Shown in pieces: positions 10,433 through 23,082 of a stretch of DNA of 64,000 nucleotides. The stretch is from Allantophomopsis cytisporea. Lineage: Eukaryota > Ascomycota > Leotiomycetes > Phacidiales > Phacidiaceae. The stretch's first letter is position 1. Every line of letters starts with the position of its first letter. The position numbers and the translations under genes were made by a program. The stretch spans positions 1,364,001 to 1,428,000 of the forward strand of contig CP103025.1 of the NCBI GenBank assembly GCA_024752435.1, given 5' to 3'. Under the pieces are notes generated by a model. It saw only the letters and a list, made by a program, of their open reading frames with translations, did no database searches and was not told where the DNA came from.

Positions 10433-11192
10433 TTACCTTCGTCTGAGAATCCTCTTCACTACACCACCCAGCCTGCCAATTACAACCCGTGCAAACCATG
10501 GCGTGCCCGAGACACTCAACATCAGCCTCGCCGGCAAAATAGCCTTTGTGATCGCATATGCCGTCGCAACTTCAACTAGAATCCGACTCCCGCCCTCTGA
10601 GAAATCCCACACGGCAGCCCTCTTCCCGCCGTCACCGTCGCCCTCACTCTCGAATCCAAACCATCCCTTCCGCCGGAAATAATTTCCGAACTTCTCGATG
10701 CCGTCGGATATGTATTTGCCCTCGGAGATATACTGTAAGCGCGCGTTAGTGAACTGTAGAGCAATGTGAAGAAAGGTTATACGACTCTATTCTAGTAAGG
10801 GAATAGAAACTAATATGGTCTGTAAAGGATGGGGACGGGTCACGAACAGGAGGCAACCACCGACTATAGTGGAAATACGCTGTAAGTCCTATCAATGGTA
10901 CTACAGCCGTAATTTCGTGTAGCACCAAGAAAGACACAACGTGTGTCACCGGCGCATCCTTCAAGCCACCTGCATATCGTCTCAGGAAGCGTGGCAGTCG
11001 ATTGATGACCTTCTCGGCGCGCGTTCGCGTTGACGCTTCGCTCGTCTTCGCTTTCGGCGCATTCAAGTTGGAGGAGTTGAGGGGATTGGGGGAGCTTGAT
11101 TCAAAGCGTTGCTGCGGTGCTTTCCGGGAAAACGCAGGGCGCGGGTGAGGAACTGGTCGCCGTGCAGTGCGTAGGCATCGTGGGACGGGCAT
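10433..11192 (-). CDS. FAM210/DUF1279-family mitochondrial membrane protein
   Basis: Two exons, 10848-11192 and 10433-10732, flank a 115-nt intron with an ACTAACG branch site, giving 214 residues. The N-terminal ~60 residues are rich in Arg, Ser and Pro and nearly lack acidic residues, as expected for a mitochondrial presequence. The family core reads LPRFLRRYAGGLKDAPVTHV, then a hydrophobic helix at about residues 84-108 (VVSFLVLHEITAVVPLIGL), and after the intron the YISEGKYISDGIEKFGNYF segment. A second apolar stretch (ATAYAITKAILPARLMLSV) lies near the C-terminus, which ends in basic residues. The molecular function of the family is poorly known; mitochondrial inner-membrane location is usual. 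The intron donor is GTTCGT, a slightly unusual GT site. Confidence 0.85.
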
Positions 11193-11838
11193 TACATTGA
11201 ATTGTCGTGATAAGAGCGTAAGGTAATGACGCGGAGCTTCAGAGCAGTGATGAGTGGACGAGGCTGAGATTTTAGGCCTAAGGATAGGTACGACTGGCGT
11301 GCGTACCCCAATTGACAGGGCAAATGGGCTTCTACCATCACTTGATTCACCTAACGTTTATGCATCATGGTTATACATACGAAGGAACCACATGATGGTT
11401 TGTGTGACTTTGAATATATGTGTTGACAACACCTATACCAGGATATTTTATATGGTAATCCTGACAGAGAGATCTTTGTTGTACTATAGTGTTTCACGCT
11501 TGTTGACTGTCATTATCATCTTTGAGGTATTTCAAATTTGTGAGCCACGGATATGAATGTGGTCAACTATAGGACGTACAATAGCTCACGATAGATTCTC
11601 TCTGAACGGATCAAAGAGAAATAAGACAAAGATGGTAGGTTGTTTGTTTGCGCAGGTAGTGTTGTGAGTTTCGATCCATGAGTTCAGATTAGTATATATA
11701 GAAATGAATTTTCCCAACCAAGTTATATGGACCTAAATGATTCTCCAATGACGCCAAGGTATCATTCCGATATGCTCGTAACGTTTCATTTCATGACTAG
11801 AAGCCAAAAACAAGCAACGCCCCCTTGGAGACTATTTC
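11193..11838. other. Intergenic, nothing recognised
   Basis: Separates two minus-strand genes. It should contain the FAM210-like promoter and the 3' end of the SAT4-like gene. Small open frames here lack support. Confidence 0.5.
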
Positions 11839-13128
11839 TCACACTATCTCTTTCCCATCTCTCACAGTCGTGTCGTGACCCTTCTGGGCCTCAGTATCGT
11901 TCGTTATCCCTATCAGCCCATCAGAGGTAGTTGATGAGCTCTTGGAACTGCTCCTGCGCTTACTGACATACGAAGACAGCGGCGTGAAGAAGTCAGAAGC
12001 CTTTGCTAAAAAGCAGGATAGCAGCGGGTGCCAGAGAACCATATTCGAGACGATGATAGCCATGCTGCCCTCGCGGATATACCACAGGGCCCATTCAGTG
12101 CCGATGGGGTTTGTGAAGACGTAATACTTAGTGAGGCAAGCGGCGAGAATCTGACTGCGTTAGTATGTACGTATGAGGGAGGATGCTGAGATGAGGAGTT
12201 AATACGTACGACGAAGATGCCAAGACTGAAAAGAGAACATAGTCCGACCTTCTTACTGGTGCTCATGCGCGAGTTCCAGATGACGGAGACCGGGATGATA
12301 ATAATCAACAGATCGGTACTGGTGTTGAAGGACAGCTCGAGAATGTTGTATTTGACCCATGTTAGACACTGTACTGTTGGTGTTAGTGAGGAACATCAAG
12401 GACGATTGCGGTTTCTACGTACTGTTTCCTGGTACAGGGACGAAGTAACCATGAAATGGATTACAGAAGCCGCCGTAGAGAGCTGCAAGTGTAGCGATAT
12501 ATGCGAGAACACAGAAGACTGCCGTTCCAATCACAGCCTTTTGCTGCCAGAGGTGGTATCTGAGAGTAGGTTAGTCTCTATAGTTCAAGTAAAATTCGTC
12601 AAAGATAGGTGATGTTACGTTAAGCGGTAGTATAGAATGAGAAAACAGCCTTTGATTCCATATAAAGTAGTAACTTCGCTGGTCTCAATGAGAAGATTCA
12701 AAATCCCTGCACGTCTTGCATGCTTGATAGATGTTGCTGAGGTCGGGTCAATGTAGTTTGTATCGATGTGAGCCCACTTGTTCACGCACACAATCATGAT
12801 CGTGTAGCAGCACTTTTCTTATCAGCTTGTGTAACAAGAATCCGGATCGATACTATGATTGTATGTTGTCAAGGTAGGAAACAAATACTCACAAAGCAGA
12901 AGAGCATTAACGCATCATCAGTCCGAAATGTCTTGAAACTTCTTTTTCTGAGCCATTGCGAAACACTAACGGCATACCCATCAGCAACCTCGTCCTCTCA
13001 CAACACCCATCAAGAGTGATAGGAAAAAGTGCAAGTGAAACTTACTATCTTGACAATAAAGACACAAGACCAATGGCATACCATGCCCAAGTCTCTTTAG
13101 TTAACTGCGTGGCAAGTGATCCTCCCAT
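11839..13128 (-). CDS. SAT4/fungal rhodopsin-domain integral membrane protein
   Basis: Six exons fit by phase: 13046-13128, 12893-12965, 12619-12812, 12423-12559, 12210-12373 and 11839-12150, giving 320 residues. The hydropathy is polytopic with about seven helices. Family hallmarks are visible: an RTDD motif after the second segment, the CNPFHGYF/QCLTW loop, SFNTSTDLLIIIIPVSVIWNSRM, KVGLCSLFSLGIFVILAACLTKYY, and WYIREGSMAIIVSNMVLWHPLL. The last ~50 residues form a Ser/Lys-rich cytoplasmic tail (KRRSSSKSSSTTSDG). SAT4-type proteins are abundant in Pezizomycotina, related to PTH11-type receptors, and mostly of unknown function. A role in sensing or at membranes is inference. All five introns are 59-80 nt. 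Confidence 0.85.
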
Positions 13129-14943
13129 TTTTGTTGTTTTTGACGGATGATAATCGAGAATCTGCACGATAACCTCACAGATTCAACAACTTAAAGACCC
13201 TCGGATATATATGGGAAATGAATTTTGGCCTCCACCAAATATTCATAGGTTCGAGGCGTCAGAACCTTTTCGAAACAGGAATGCAGTCCCAGGTCCAGAC
13301 GGACACACAGCTACAAGAGGGTTTCCACATGCAGGCCGCATGCGGCGAAGGAAGTTCCAGATGCGGAGAATTTGGAACATGAAAATGGATGTTAGTTTTC
13401 TTTCGGACACTCATATTGATGACCATGTGGCGATCCAATATTTTTGGGATAAGGTAAGATCAGGGTGGTTGTCTTGCCGATTAAACTGCTGACCTAATGG
13501 ATCATGAGGATCGAACAGGCGCCCATCGATAGTCTGTATATTACAGAGGGTTACGGCATCGAAGAAACAAACATTCTTATGTGGAGTGATTCTGTTTTAA
13601 ATGACATGTTCGCCATCAATAAGTTTCTGAGATTGTTAGTATTGATCGACAAGTGCTGTTCCAGCATTTCGCCCGCAGCAAAATCTCCGAAGCAAACATA
13701 TCCGATGTCGATGCTGAAGAGAGAGTCGACGATTGAAGTCATTCATTGTGTTCCATCGAAGGCATAGCAGATGTCTTTGCTTGGCACAGTGTCTCCATTT
13801 GACTTCTCTGCCACTTGGCAGTTTTATGCAAGGGGTGAAGCGTCCGCCACGCCCGGGAGTCTCCATATGGCAATGGAAATGCGTATGCCTTAATGCTTCT
13901 CATGCCACGAAACTCTTCGAACAAGAAGCCCGCATGCATACACGTGTGTGCAAGAAAGCCGGTGTGGCGCCGTGCCCAGATACTGGCAGGCCATCGGGTT
14001 GGGAATCATGAAAGACGAGTAGACGATTGGAAGGCATGATTCTTGTTCCATCACTCGTACTTCCTACCTACCCACATTTGGTCGTGGCGAATGTGTATTT
14101 TCACAACTTGAGCTTTGCTATGGCATGAATGAGCTAGCACACCGGATATAGGGTAGAGAAGCTACGACAGAGGTAAATGAGAAGTCAACCCGGCTCCCTT
14201 CACTTGCAAACGCAATAACACGATTATTGATACTTCATACCTATGGACCTAAGAAATTTGACGGTCACGCTTGGACGTTGTGTTATGGGCTTGCATACAA
14301 CGATGCCGTTTAAATAGCAATGCAAGGTTGATTGCGCATATTCTCAAGACATGTCCTAACTTCGCCGCCAAAACCCATAAAATAAGACCATGCGCCGGTG
14401 AATGTACCTTAGATATTATGTGGGCTTCGGTGATCACAAATTAGTCTAGATCTCTTCGTCAAGAGATCCCTAGTATATATTGTCGCATCTCCACTGAGCA
14501 CAAAAAATCCGCAATCCCTACGCTGCCAACAGTTTACTTGTATGTGATTTTGCATGATATATCATCCTAGAAAGCAGAATTGAGATCCTGAGATATTCCA
14601 TCCTCATGTCTCCAAAAGAAAAGATTCTCGAGAACCTTGAAGAGGTCGAATGAGTTCGTAGCAGTCTTGCGATCTGATTGCACATGCATCTCTAGCCTGC
14701 TGCCTCATCACCATTGAATCCACGTCGACATTGTTCTTCGCATTCATAGTGTTTCAATACTCACAGCCTGGTGCAGAATAACACTGTACAGCAACCCATT
14801 CATTATTAAAAACACCGCAGCATATCACTGCAACCTTGAACCTAACTAGAGCAGTGGAAAATGGTAGCTTCAGGAAACTGATCGATCATCTACTCTATAT
14901 TCAGGTATCGACATTGACAAAGAAAACTCATTTATTTGACCCA
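13129..14943. other. Intergenic, nothing recognised
   Basis: About 1.8 kb between the SAT4-like start and the GPCR stop. Several open frames of 60-93 codons occur on both strands, but none shows family motifs or joins across introns into a longer product. It probably contains the SAT4-like promoter. Confidence 0.5.
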
Positions 14944-16203
14944 TTATTTTGTAATAGCAGCCTCAGAGCTCCTACTCAGCATGCTGTTTGTCTCATCCCT
15001 ACTTTCCCCACGATCTCTCACTCTGCCCATTTGTATACCATAGGTCGTTTCCTCAACTTTGACCGTAGTAGTCTCCTTGACCTCGATTCCATTATTATTA
15101 CCGACATATAGTTCCTCGGTGCTACTGCTGCCGGCACGGCCAGCCGTCTCGATAGTTGTTTCATTCCCGAAGCCCATGCCCTCGAGGAAGGTGAAGGTCG
15201 TAACACCCGTCTCTATGGATGGCCCATTGGAATCAGCGAAAACAATAGAGCGGCGTGTTAGCGAGTATAGGAGCACGTCAAAGAGGCCGTTCATCGAGAT
15301 AAGTGAGCCCGCGACGCAGAAGTAACCGAGTGACGGCACTTGGCCGCTCATAGAGATGATACGGCCAACGGCGAGTGGTAGGGTGCAGATAACATAGATG
15401 AATGGGTAGATAAGGAGCATCAGGTAGGTTGTGAGTGAGGCACGTGTTGGGTTTGATTTTGTCGTTGAGTAGATTGTTGAAGAATTTGGTCTGCTCGAGG
15501 AACGCCCGTGCCGAAACAGGTGGTAGACTATGTAAGAGTATATGGTCACAGTCAACCCTATGGAGGTGAAGATCCAGAAATAATGAGCCCAAAGACGAGA
15601 TGACGAATATTTCTCATTGACCCAGCACTGGCATGTATTAGCAGCTTGATAGAAGGCAGATGAGATGGTTTTAATTACCCAAGCTCCTGCGCGAACATAA
15701 TATTGTTCATGAGCATGTAGGCCAATTCCAATAAGAGTGACAACATATACAAAGCCCCAAGAAGCGCAGATGGCACTATAGAAGTACATGGCAGGCATTC
15801 TGTAATTCAAACAAATGCTCATAAAGGTATGAACGGCAATGGCAGTGATGAAAACACTGCTGGCCAAGTCACCGGTACTGATGAACCATCCTTGAGCCCA
15901 GCAAGTAGAAGTGTCGACTCGAATGGCATTATTGCTAAGAGCATCAACGTTGAGCAGGAAAGCGAGTGACTGTTGAATATCTGCAAAAAGAAGGTTGTAG
16001 ATCAAGATGAGGAATTGGTTCGCTCCTTGAGCGGCAGACTTGCGACGCCAAGTCCAGAGTAATCGATAAGTCAAGAAACAGAAAAGACTGGTTGAACAAA
16101 GGAAGGAAATGAAGGCAAAGAAAGATACAGCAGCCAGCCCTTGTCGAAGAACGGCTGGGAGAGGTGACAACTCGACCGATGCGATGGACAGAGTCGACAC
16201 CAT
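14944..16203 (-). CDS. Seven-transmembrane GPCR, Git3/cAMP-receptor-like
   Basis: A single exon of 419 residues from the ATG at 16203; the frame stays open further upstream but has no earlier ATG that I can see. Seven hydrophobic segments are visible at roughly 19-47, 59-83, 100-125, 135-160, 205-230, 270-295 and 300-325. The second contains the IYNLLFADIQQS pattern seen in fungal nutrient or cAMP-type receptors, followed by a conserved-looking CWAQGWFISTGDLASSVFI third helix. A Cys pair in the extracellular loops (CQCW) precedes helix 5. The third cytoplasmic loop is short and Ser/Arg-rich (RHGRSSSRPNSS). The C-terminal tail of ~90 residues is Thr/Glu-rich. It likely couples to a heterotrimeric G protein at the plasma membrane. 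The ligand is unknown, and the subclass is less certain than the 7TM call. Confidence 0.8.
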   Translation of the reverse strand: MVSTLSIASVELSPLPAVLRQGLAAVSFFAFISFLCSTSLFCFLTYRLLWTWRRKSAAQGANQFLILIYNLLFADIQQSLAFLLNVDALSNNAIRVDTSTCWAQGWFISTGDLASSVFITAIAVHTFMSICLNYRMPAMYFYSAICASWGFVYVVTLIGIGLHAHEQYYVRAGAWVIKTISSAFYQAANTCQCWVNEKYSSSRLWAHYFWIFTSIGLTVTIYSYIVYHLFRHGRSSSRPNSSTIYSTTKSNPTRASLTTYLMLLIYPFIYVICTLPLAVGRIISMSGQVPSLGYFCVAGSLISMNGLFDVLLYSLTRRSIVFADSNGPSIETGVTTFTFLEGMGFGNETTIETAGRAGSSSTEELYVGNNNGIEVKETTTVKVEETTYGIQMGRVRDRGESRDETNSMLSRSSEAAITK

Positions 16204-19200
16204 GGTGAGGGTAGGAAATCGACGTAAGGAACGGGTGACGACGATGTCTCTCTGGCTCTGGACAGGACAATGAGAGAATGTCCAGACAGTATATAGTACT
16301 GCTACCACCTCTCCTTAGGGAAAATGATAGACTCCGCAGAGATCTGTGCACGCAGCTCTGTCAAGTATTCAGCTGTTTGATTTTAAATGGCGACAGCATC
16401 ATCCTAGTACTCGTAAGAGTTGGCTAGAGAGCATTCATTTCTCCCAGCATGTTCGCCCAACATCGGAAGCGTGTGTCAGATGGGCAAGCAGCGAATAGAG
16501 TTTGTTGTTTTGGGGGTTGAACGGTGCCTGCAGCAAGATGGACTTGACCAGCATTATTATCTTGAACGCAACAGGGTATGCACATACCGCCATTGGGCCA
16601 AATTGACGATAGACCAAAGAATTCTGATTATGGGGTAGTGGTTGGCCCGCTCTACTACCTAATTACGTGGTAGATCTGCAGCAAAAACACCATCCATAAC
16701 GACTAAATATTCCAAGGTAATGTAGTAAGCAACTAAGAACGTCTACAAACAGGAGCGCGATGGTATGGAAGGAGAGGAGACTGTAAGAACATCCATCTAT
16801 CTTCATCCATCGATTAGTCCATCCTCTCTTCTTGCGCGTTATTTTTTATATCGCTAGAAAGAGAGTCTCACTGATGATTGATTCTAGTTTCAACATTAAA
16901 GTGTTTCCACGAAAAGGTACCTGGGCTCGGATGCTACTCTGCGGGCCCAACTCTATGCGACATGTCGGTCGGACATATGCAAGGGATAGTTTACCAGAAA
17001 ATTGAAGTCTGGGTTTACCCCATATTTGATTGACACTCTTGATCGATTGCAGATCACCGTGTTCAATGGAACGAAAATTCTCACTATTAGCCGTCTTGAA
17101 CAGATGCCTCACAGATCTATTACTTATGAAGTAAAGATGTTCCAAAACAGTCAGAGATACGCGACTGACTCATCCGCCGATTTGACTATGTATTCAACAA
17201 GATAACGACAAAGTTATTGTGGGATTCACGTCGAACAACAATGATCTTCCCGAAGTCCGGAGGATGTACACGCAGGGTAGAGTGCCTTTCACCTAAAAAA
17301 CGACGAGACCACGGTTTTGTGCCACCATCAGGTACTAAAATACTATTTGAACCCTGTTCAGCAGCACCAATCTTCGGCGATACTTGCCTCTGTTCGTTAG
17401 CAGAGGTTTGATCTCGCTACATGCCTACGTACTCCATCCGAGACAGACGAAGGGATTAGACCAAATCCATCATAAAGTTCTCCAGTGCGGCGCATTATTT
17501 TTCTTCCCGAGAAACGATGTGTGATGTTATCTCGAGAACTTCTATCTATATGATCACGGAGACGCCGGGAGATGCCTCATCGTTTTCATCATAATAGCTT
17601 CATGGTTGAAACGAAATGGACTCAGTATGCGTGCGGAAAAGAACAACGTGGTTGGGGGCCGGAGCAGCGTCCATGAACCATCTCCGTCTCTTTTCTTCTT
17701 TTCTACTTTTCTTTTATTCTTCCATCCTTCCATCCTTCTATTCTTCTTTCTATGGATATTCCCTTATCCGAAGTGTGGCGCAGAAAGCATGTGTTTAGCA
17801 TCCATTCACATGAAGTATGACTTCTCATTCCGCCATCCAAACGCCAGCCATCTTCCGAATGACCGACCATACCGTTAGATACTAAGACAAGCCACCAAGC
17901 CTTAACAAAGGTGAGACGACGGCGAGGCCAATCTTACTCATTCGAGAGTCCGGTGACTATCACAATATGGAAAAATGCTTGATATTTTATGTAATTCGAA
18001 GCACTGCGAAGTACAACAATCTCGCAAGAAAACAGCCACCGTTCAAGCTTTCGCGTGGTTCTCAGCTACACTGCAGCATCAGCTTATGCCCCACTTCCAG
18101 AACCGGTGTACCCATGCGGCGACATTGTAGACTCGGCGCAGCTGAATAGGTAATCTACACTCTTAATACCCAATCTGATCTAAACCATGCCAATACCATG
18201 TTCATGCAATACCATGTCGATAAGAAATTCCCCATAGTGTGCACTCAATATACCTTACCACGAGGACCTCGAGCCAAGCAGTGAGGGATAAGGCGGCTTC
18301 GTTCCAAACATCAGCCCCGAACCCACGTGGCCATCTCAGCGCGCACTCATAAAGATTCACATCCTAAACGTAGGCAGGCATGATATCGCATGGAAAAATC
18401 CAGTGTAAGCGTTCAAACTCGATGCAAAATACTGTCTCATACAAGCGTCGCAGCTCGCACAAACCCGTCCAAGCGTCCATCGTATTCCTGGCATTCCGAG
18501 TCCTCGCGCGTCTTGCAAGGCAGGTTTAAGCACGAGATCCACCCAAACCTTATTAACCCGCCCCTGTTTCCCAGCGCTACCCAGCTTCATCTCCAATCTC
18601 ATTAACCTGCTTGGCACCCTCGCTGGCGTAACTTATCCTTTCCAACGCGGACGTTGAGCTACTTAGAGACGTAGTCCGGTGTCAGGTACACCGTACCCCG
18701 TGAGACCATGCCTGGCAGGTCTTGAGCGAGAGCTTCTACTATTATACGTCCTTCTACTCTAGTATCAAGATGATCCTTCCAAAATCTTCCCTACTATGTG
18801 ATCCAGGTCTTGGGAATGTGGGCGGTATGGGCGGGTATTGGGCATATTCTTAAGCTTTGGGATATCTGAAGAGCCTCTTCCAAGATATTCCCGACTCGAT
18901 GGTCTAGGATATTGACATGGTGCCGGGAAGGAGAAGATGTGTGACTCGCGACGAGATCTATCCTACTATTTCGAAAGGGCATGTAAGACATTTCAAGAGG
19001 GGCATGTGGCGGGAATGCGGGAAGGTGGAAGGTGCTTTAAGAAGTGTGTGTATATATTAGAATCGATTCCATGTTTCGATTTTCTTTTGTTCTGGGACTA
19101 TAGGTCAGCACGAATTGACAGGCAAAGAGCGAACGTCTAAGAAAAATTCCATTATATTAAGATATGAATCTACGCCAAGACGCCTAGTTTTAACGCAAAA

Positions 19201-20292
19201 GACCTCCCATCATAATCGTGTCGCTGAGAAGGAAAATTGCAAAGAGAAGATCAACCACTTGGGTTTTTAATACCACAGTAGAGAGTGTTGTGTCCGCGAG
19301 GTGAAAATACAGCTCTGAGGATTCAACAAGATGAACCATGTCGAAAATGCCGATGTGAGCGAGCAGATTGTCGAGGTCATGTTCCAAACGTATTTTATGT
19401 TCCAGTCAGCTATCTCAGATATCTGACTGTAATAGTTAAGCATAATTGCTTGAGGGAGGAAATAGCCAGAGAATGAAAACAAAAGAAGTAATAAACAAAG
19501 AAAAAAACGTTCGAAGACAAGATTGTCTTAGACGTCGACATGTCATCTGGCTAACTTTGAGGATTTCTCTGACGTATATTTGGGTTGGTCCACTCCATGG
19601 AGTATCAGGACTCTGGAACATGCTTATCTTCTGACCTCCTCCACATATGCTGCTGCAACCACGACCTTTAGTCTCCCGCATGAGTTCTTCGATTTACGGC
19701 TATGAAGCTCATTCTTCGGATAGTCGATCAACAACGAGATCGGGTATGAACTTGCTATTGTAGCGGCTCTACGTCGAGATCATCTATGACATTTCATTGT
19801 TGAATATGAATTAGATCATATTTCCTCAAAGCCGAGGATGCGGACCCTTCAGTTATTGAAAATCCCAATCGGGTCAATTAGGATGAGCCAAAGGCAGTTT
19901 GTCGTATCTAGCGAATAAAATTTCGCAAGAAGGATCATCTAGACGCTATGGTATGATAGTTTCGAATGGCCGCTTTCCTCTTTATCAAGCAGCAGATATA
20001 TCAGTCTGAATACGTCAAATGATTTCAATTTTTGACCTGAAAGGATGGCTTTCGAGATACGATGATTAGAGTACCTCCTCCAACCCTCAATAGATCCGAT
20101 TTACCACAAGATGTCACTACGACGATTAACCCAAGCAATTGACTTTAAAGGTGTTCGAGCTGCTTACCACAAAGAGCCAAGAACTTTGTATGATGACAAA
20201 ACACTCCCAAATAAGCTTGCCGATGATTGATCACCGCTGCATGAGATGTGCATCTATCTGACTGCAATTGGAGAGTTGCTCAGGGGCGATTG
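16204..20292. other. Gene-poor region
   Basis: About 4.1 kb without a supportable gene. Short frames occur but none is conserved-looking. A 63-codon frame at 19285-19476 has a cysteine pattern resembling the start of a zinc-cluster protein and may be a relic (see findings). Pyrimidine-rich TTCTTTTC runs occur near 17690-17760. The right end holds the 3' flank of the EST1-like gene. Confidence 0.5.
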
Positions 20293-23082
20293 TTAGAAAT
20301 CTTCCATTCTACTTTCTCCACCTCCTTCATCAGTAGTACTTAGTGGCTCCTGCACTATCGTGCTGTAATCTGCCACTTTATGCTCTAGTGGCTCTTCTGT
20401 TTCTTCCGCATCGGTAATTGCAGTGGGCAATGTATCGGATCTTAGAGGATTTTGCATATCATCGCCATCATCGATTGACTTTGCACCCTCCGTAACGCTA
20501 TCTATGCTCATCTGACGTTCCATCTCTTCTGACCGCATATCGCTTCCTCCAAGTGCTTTCTTGCTTGAAAATCGACGTGTAACTCCATCATAGCTTATCT
20601 CATCTGCGAAGCTCGAGTTTGAAAGTGAGCAGGCGATGTAAAGAATCCGATCCTTTCTTTCGCTTGTCATAGATGGTTTCTCATGATACTTCTCCTCATC
20701 CTCAATCTTTGGATTCGAAAACCAGTCCTTTGGGAAGTAATTTGCAGTCCAAAGCAAGCCGCACATTGCCCAGTCTTCAGGGAAAGGTCGCACGTCATCG
20801 GCATGTGGCACTGGAAACTTTGTGCCAGGTCCAATGCCGTGTTGAGCTTGAGGAGCACCAATGAGGCTGTTGAGAAACCTTGATAGCGCCTCCCAAGGAA
20901 ACGTATGAGCTAGCAGATCCTTCGCACCTTCAACAGAAGCCATGTGTAGCATAAAAACCAGGCTGACATGCAAATAAGGTAGCACATTTGGGTCGCCGAT
21001 TCTTTCCAACACAATAACCAAAGTGTCGTAGTTGAGTGCTTGAGCCTTTGCGAAGGTTTGTATGGCTTCTTCTGACGCTTGTTGTGCAGAGGCTATCGTT
21101 TCATAATCATCCCCCTTTTTAGATGACATGCATATATTGAGAGGATTGTCATCCGCGCCGAAGCTCAGCAAAGCCACGCTGTTTGCTACTGCTATATAAT
21201 AGCCTTGTTCCATAAAATTGCGTGTAACGCGACCGATATGATTATCTAGTAGATCGGTGAAGTCTTTAGTAAACTTGGTAATTTGATCAAAATATCTGTT
21301 TGTGAAGAGTGCTGCATGCACCTTGATAAAAGTGGTCTCAATCGTTGGCGTTCGAGAGTGGGATTGGACTTGGCTAGTTTTGAGAGCTGGATCAAACAAG
21401 GTAAGGACCGACTCTCGCGCGGATGGGAAAAGTTGCGCAACGGACAAGGATTTCGAATAGAAAAATATTTGCTGTAAAACATTTGGGCGAGCGAGAATTG
21501 CAAGATGATGATAAAGGCGGCCGGTGGTAGGTGACTTATCTGATGCTTTGGAGTACCAATGTCTAGCAACGTTGGTCCAAACTTCTCGATCCCTGATATC
21601 ATCATCTTCGATCGCCATGCGATAACGACCCAAATCACCTAAGCACTCTATCCAGGTGTCTTCAAAAGCTGGTACAGTCTCGTACAGAAGCGCCATCATT
21701 GAATAAGCCAGGTATATGAACGCTAACATGTGATCAAGAGACATAGGCAAACGATGTCTTAGAAGCTCTAGAAATGAGTGAATTCCATGTTTCCACATTC
21801 GAGCCGGCATAGCATATTTAGTAGCCAGCTTTCGCAGAGCTGGGCTAGCTGAAGGATGCTGTGATGCTAGAAAGAAATCGTGATGTTCGTGAAGGAGTGT
21901 TCGGTGTAGGGCGATCAGAGCTTGCCATTGATCGTTAGTCAAGACACTGTCCCCTGCAGCTGCGGCGTGTTTTGCATCGACTTCTATACAACGTTGCTCA
22001 ACCATCACTAGTCCAGCATATATTCCTTTGACCTCAGCAATAAGTTGTTCCTGAGAGATTGGTCGCGTCTGGGGTTGCAGCATCATTTGTAGCCTCTCTG
22101 TCTGCTCTGGACCCGATGAACTCGGTGCCGAAGAGTTCTTGCTCAGTATAGTAGGGGAAAACATCGTTGAGGTATGACTTGGAGGTAGTCGCTGGGTAGC
22201 GTTTATATTCCTAGATGTCTGCAACGACCCCCGTTGAAGTGACTGACTGGTATTTTGCGAAGCCTTACTTGGGTTTGGCATTGGTGACGTCTTCACAAAT
22301 GAGGAGTTCGTCTGAGGATTGAATAAAGTCTTCCCAGCCACCGGGCCCCTGATGCCGCTTGTTCCAGGCCCTGGCGTCCCACGTAACGAATGGGATTGTC
22401 TTGAGACTGGTATATCCTTTGAAACAGATTTTTGAGGCGTCAATTTTGGTTTGGCTCGAGATCGTCTTGGAGAGTGCGAATCTCCCTGTTGCGAGGTAGA
22501 TGGGGAGCGATCTGCTAATCCTTCGCCAATCGCAGCACGTTTACGCGGTTGACTTGATGTGTTTTCGTCCATGACAGCATCTTGTGTAGGAGAGTCGCTT
22601 TTATTGTCTATGCTCAACCTCCCAAGATTGGAAATATAATTTCCCTGTTGCGCCTTCGAATTCTCGTCTGCTGGAGCGGACCTTTTATGACTGGACGGTC
22701 CCAGAGTAGCGGCTGAAATTGGTGAGGTTGGACTACTATTCGCTGAGACCTTGCTTCTGTGATGATTCACACCTCGGTCAGCGATCTGATATGAGAATAA
22801 CATGATGACTGGCTGGGCCCAGTCCCGGTTACGAGGCTATAGCCGTATATAAAGGATCTGAACACACCTTTTAACTGCTGCCTGTTGCCTGCCATCTTTG
22901 TTCGCCGTATCCGCCTCATAGCCTCTATAAGGCTGCTGCTGAAGTTGCGATTTGTCTGAGCCAGGCTCGTCAATCGTTGGTATTGAAGTGTCGGCGTTCG
23001 CGTCTCCGGGGCTCTCTTTGGTGATTCTGGAGGCCTTTCGAAGATGATCGGTCCATCGCGTGTCTAAGCCGCTTTTTGCCAT
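20293..23082 (-). CDS. EST1/SMG7-like protein with EST1 DNA/RNA-binding domain
   Basis: The main exon is open from 22812 to 20293 and includes an ATG at 22803. An upstream exon starting at 23082 (MAKSGLDTRWTDHLRKAS) probably supplies the N-terminus. One phase-compatible junction removes 22813-22875 (donor GTTAAA, branch CGTAAC), giving 908 residues, but the donor is weak and the exact junction is unresolved. The N-terminal ~250 residues are Ser/Pro-rich and disordered with basic patches. The middle holds the helical core: VEQRCIEVDAKH, LIALHRTLLHEHHDFF, RMWKHGIHSFLELLRHRLP, then the family signature WYSKASDKSPTTGRLYHHLA with ARPNVLQQIFFYSKSL and FPSARESVLTLFDP. Such proteins act in telomerase recruitment or nonsense-mediated decay. 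The C-terminal ~130 residues are acidic and low complexity. Confidence 0.8.

Noticed and set aside
16204..16308. N-terminal extension of the GPCR frame to 16308
   Set aside because: The upstream codon is GTG, not ATG; the first ATG at 16203 fits the expected start before helix 1.
20111..20230. 39-codon plus-strand frame starting MSLRRLTQAIDFKG
   Set aside because: Too short, no family resemblance, overlaps the 3' flank of the EST1-like gene.
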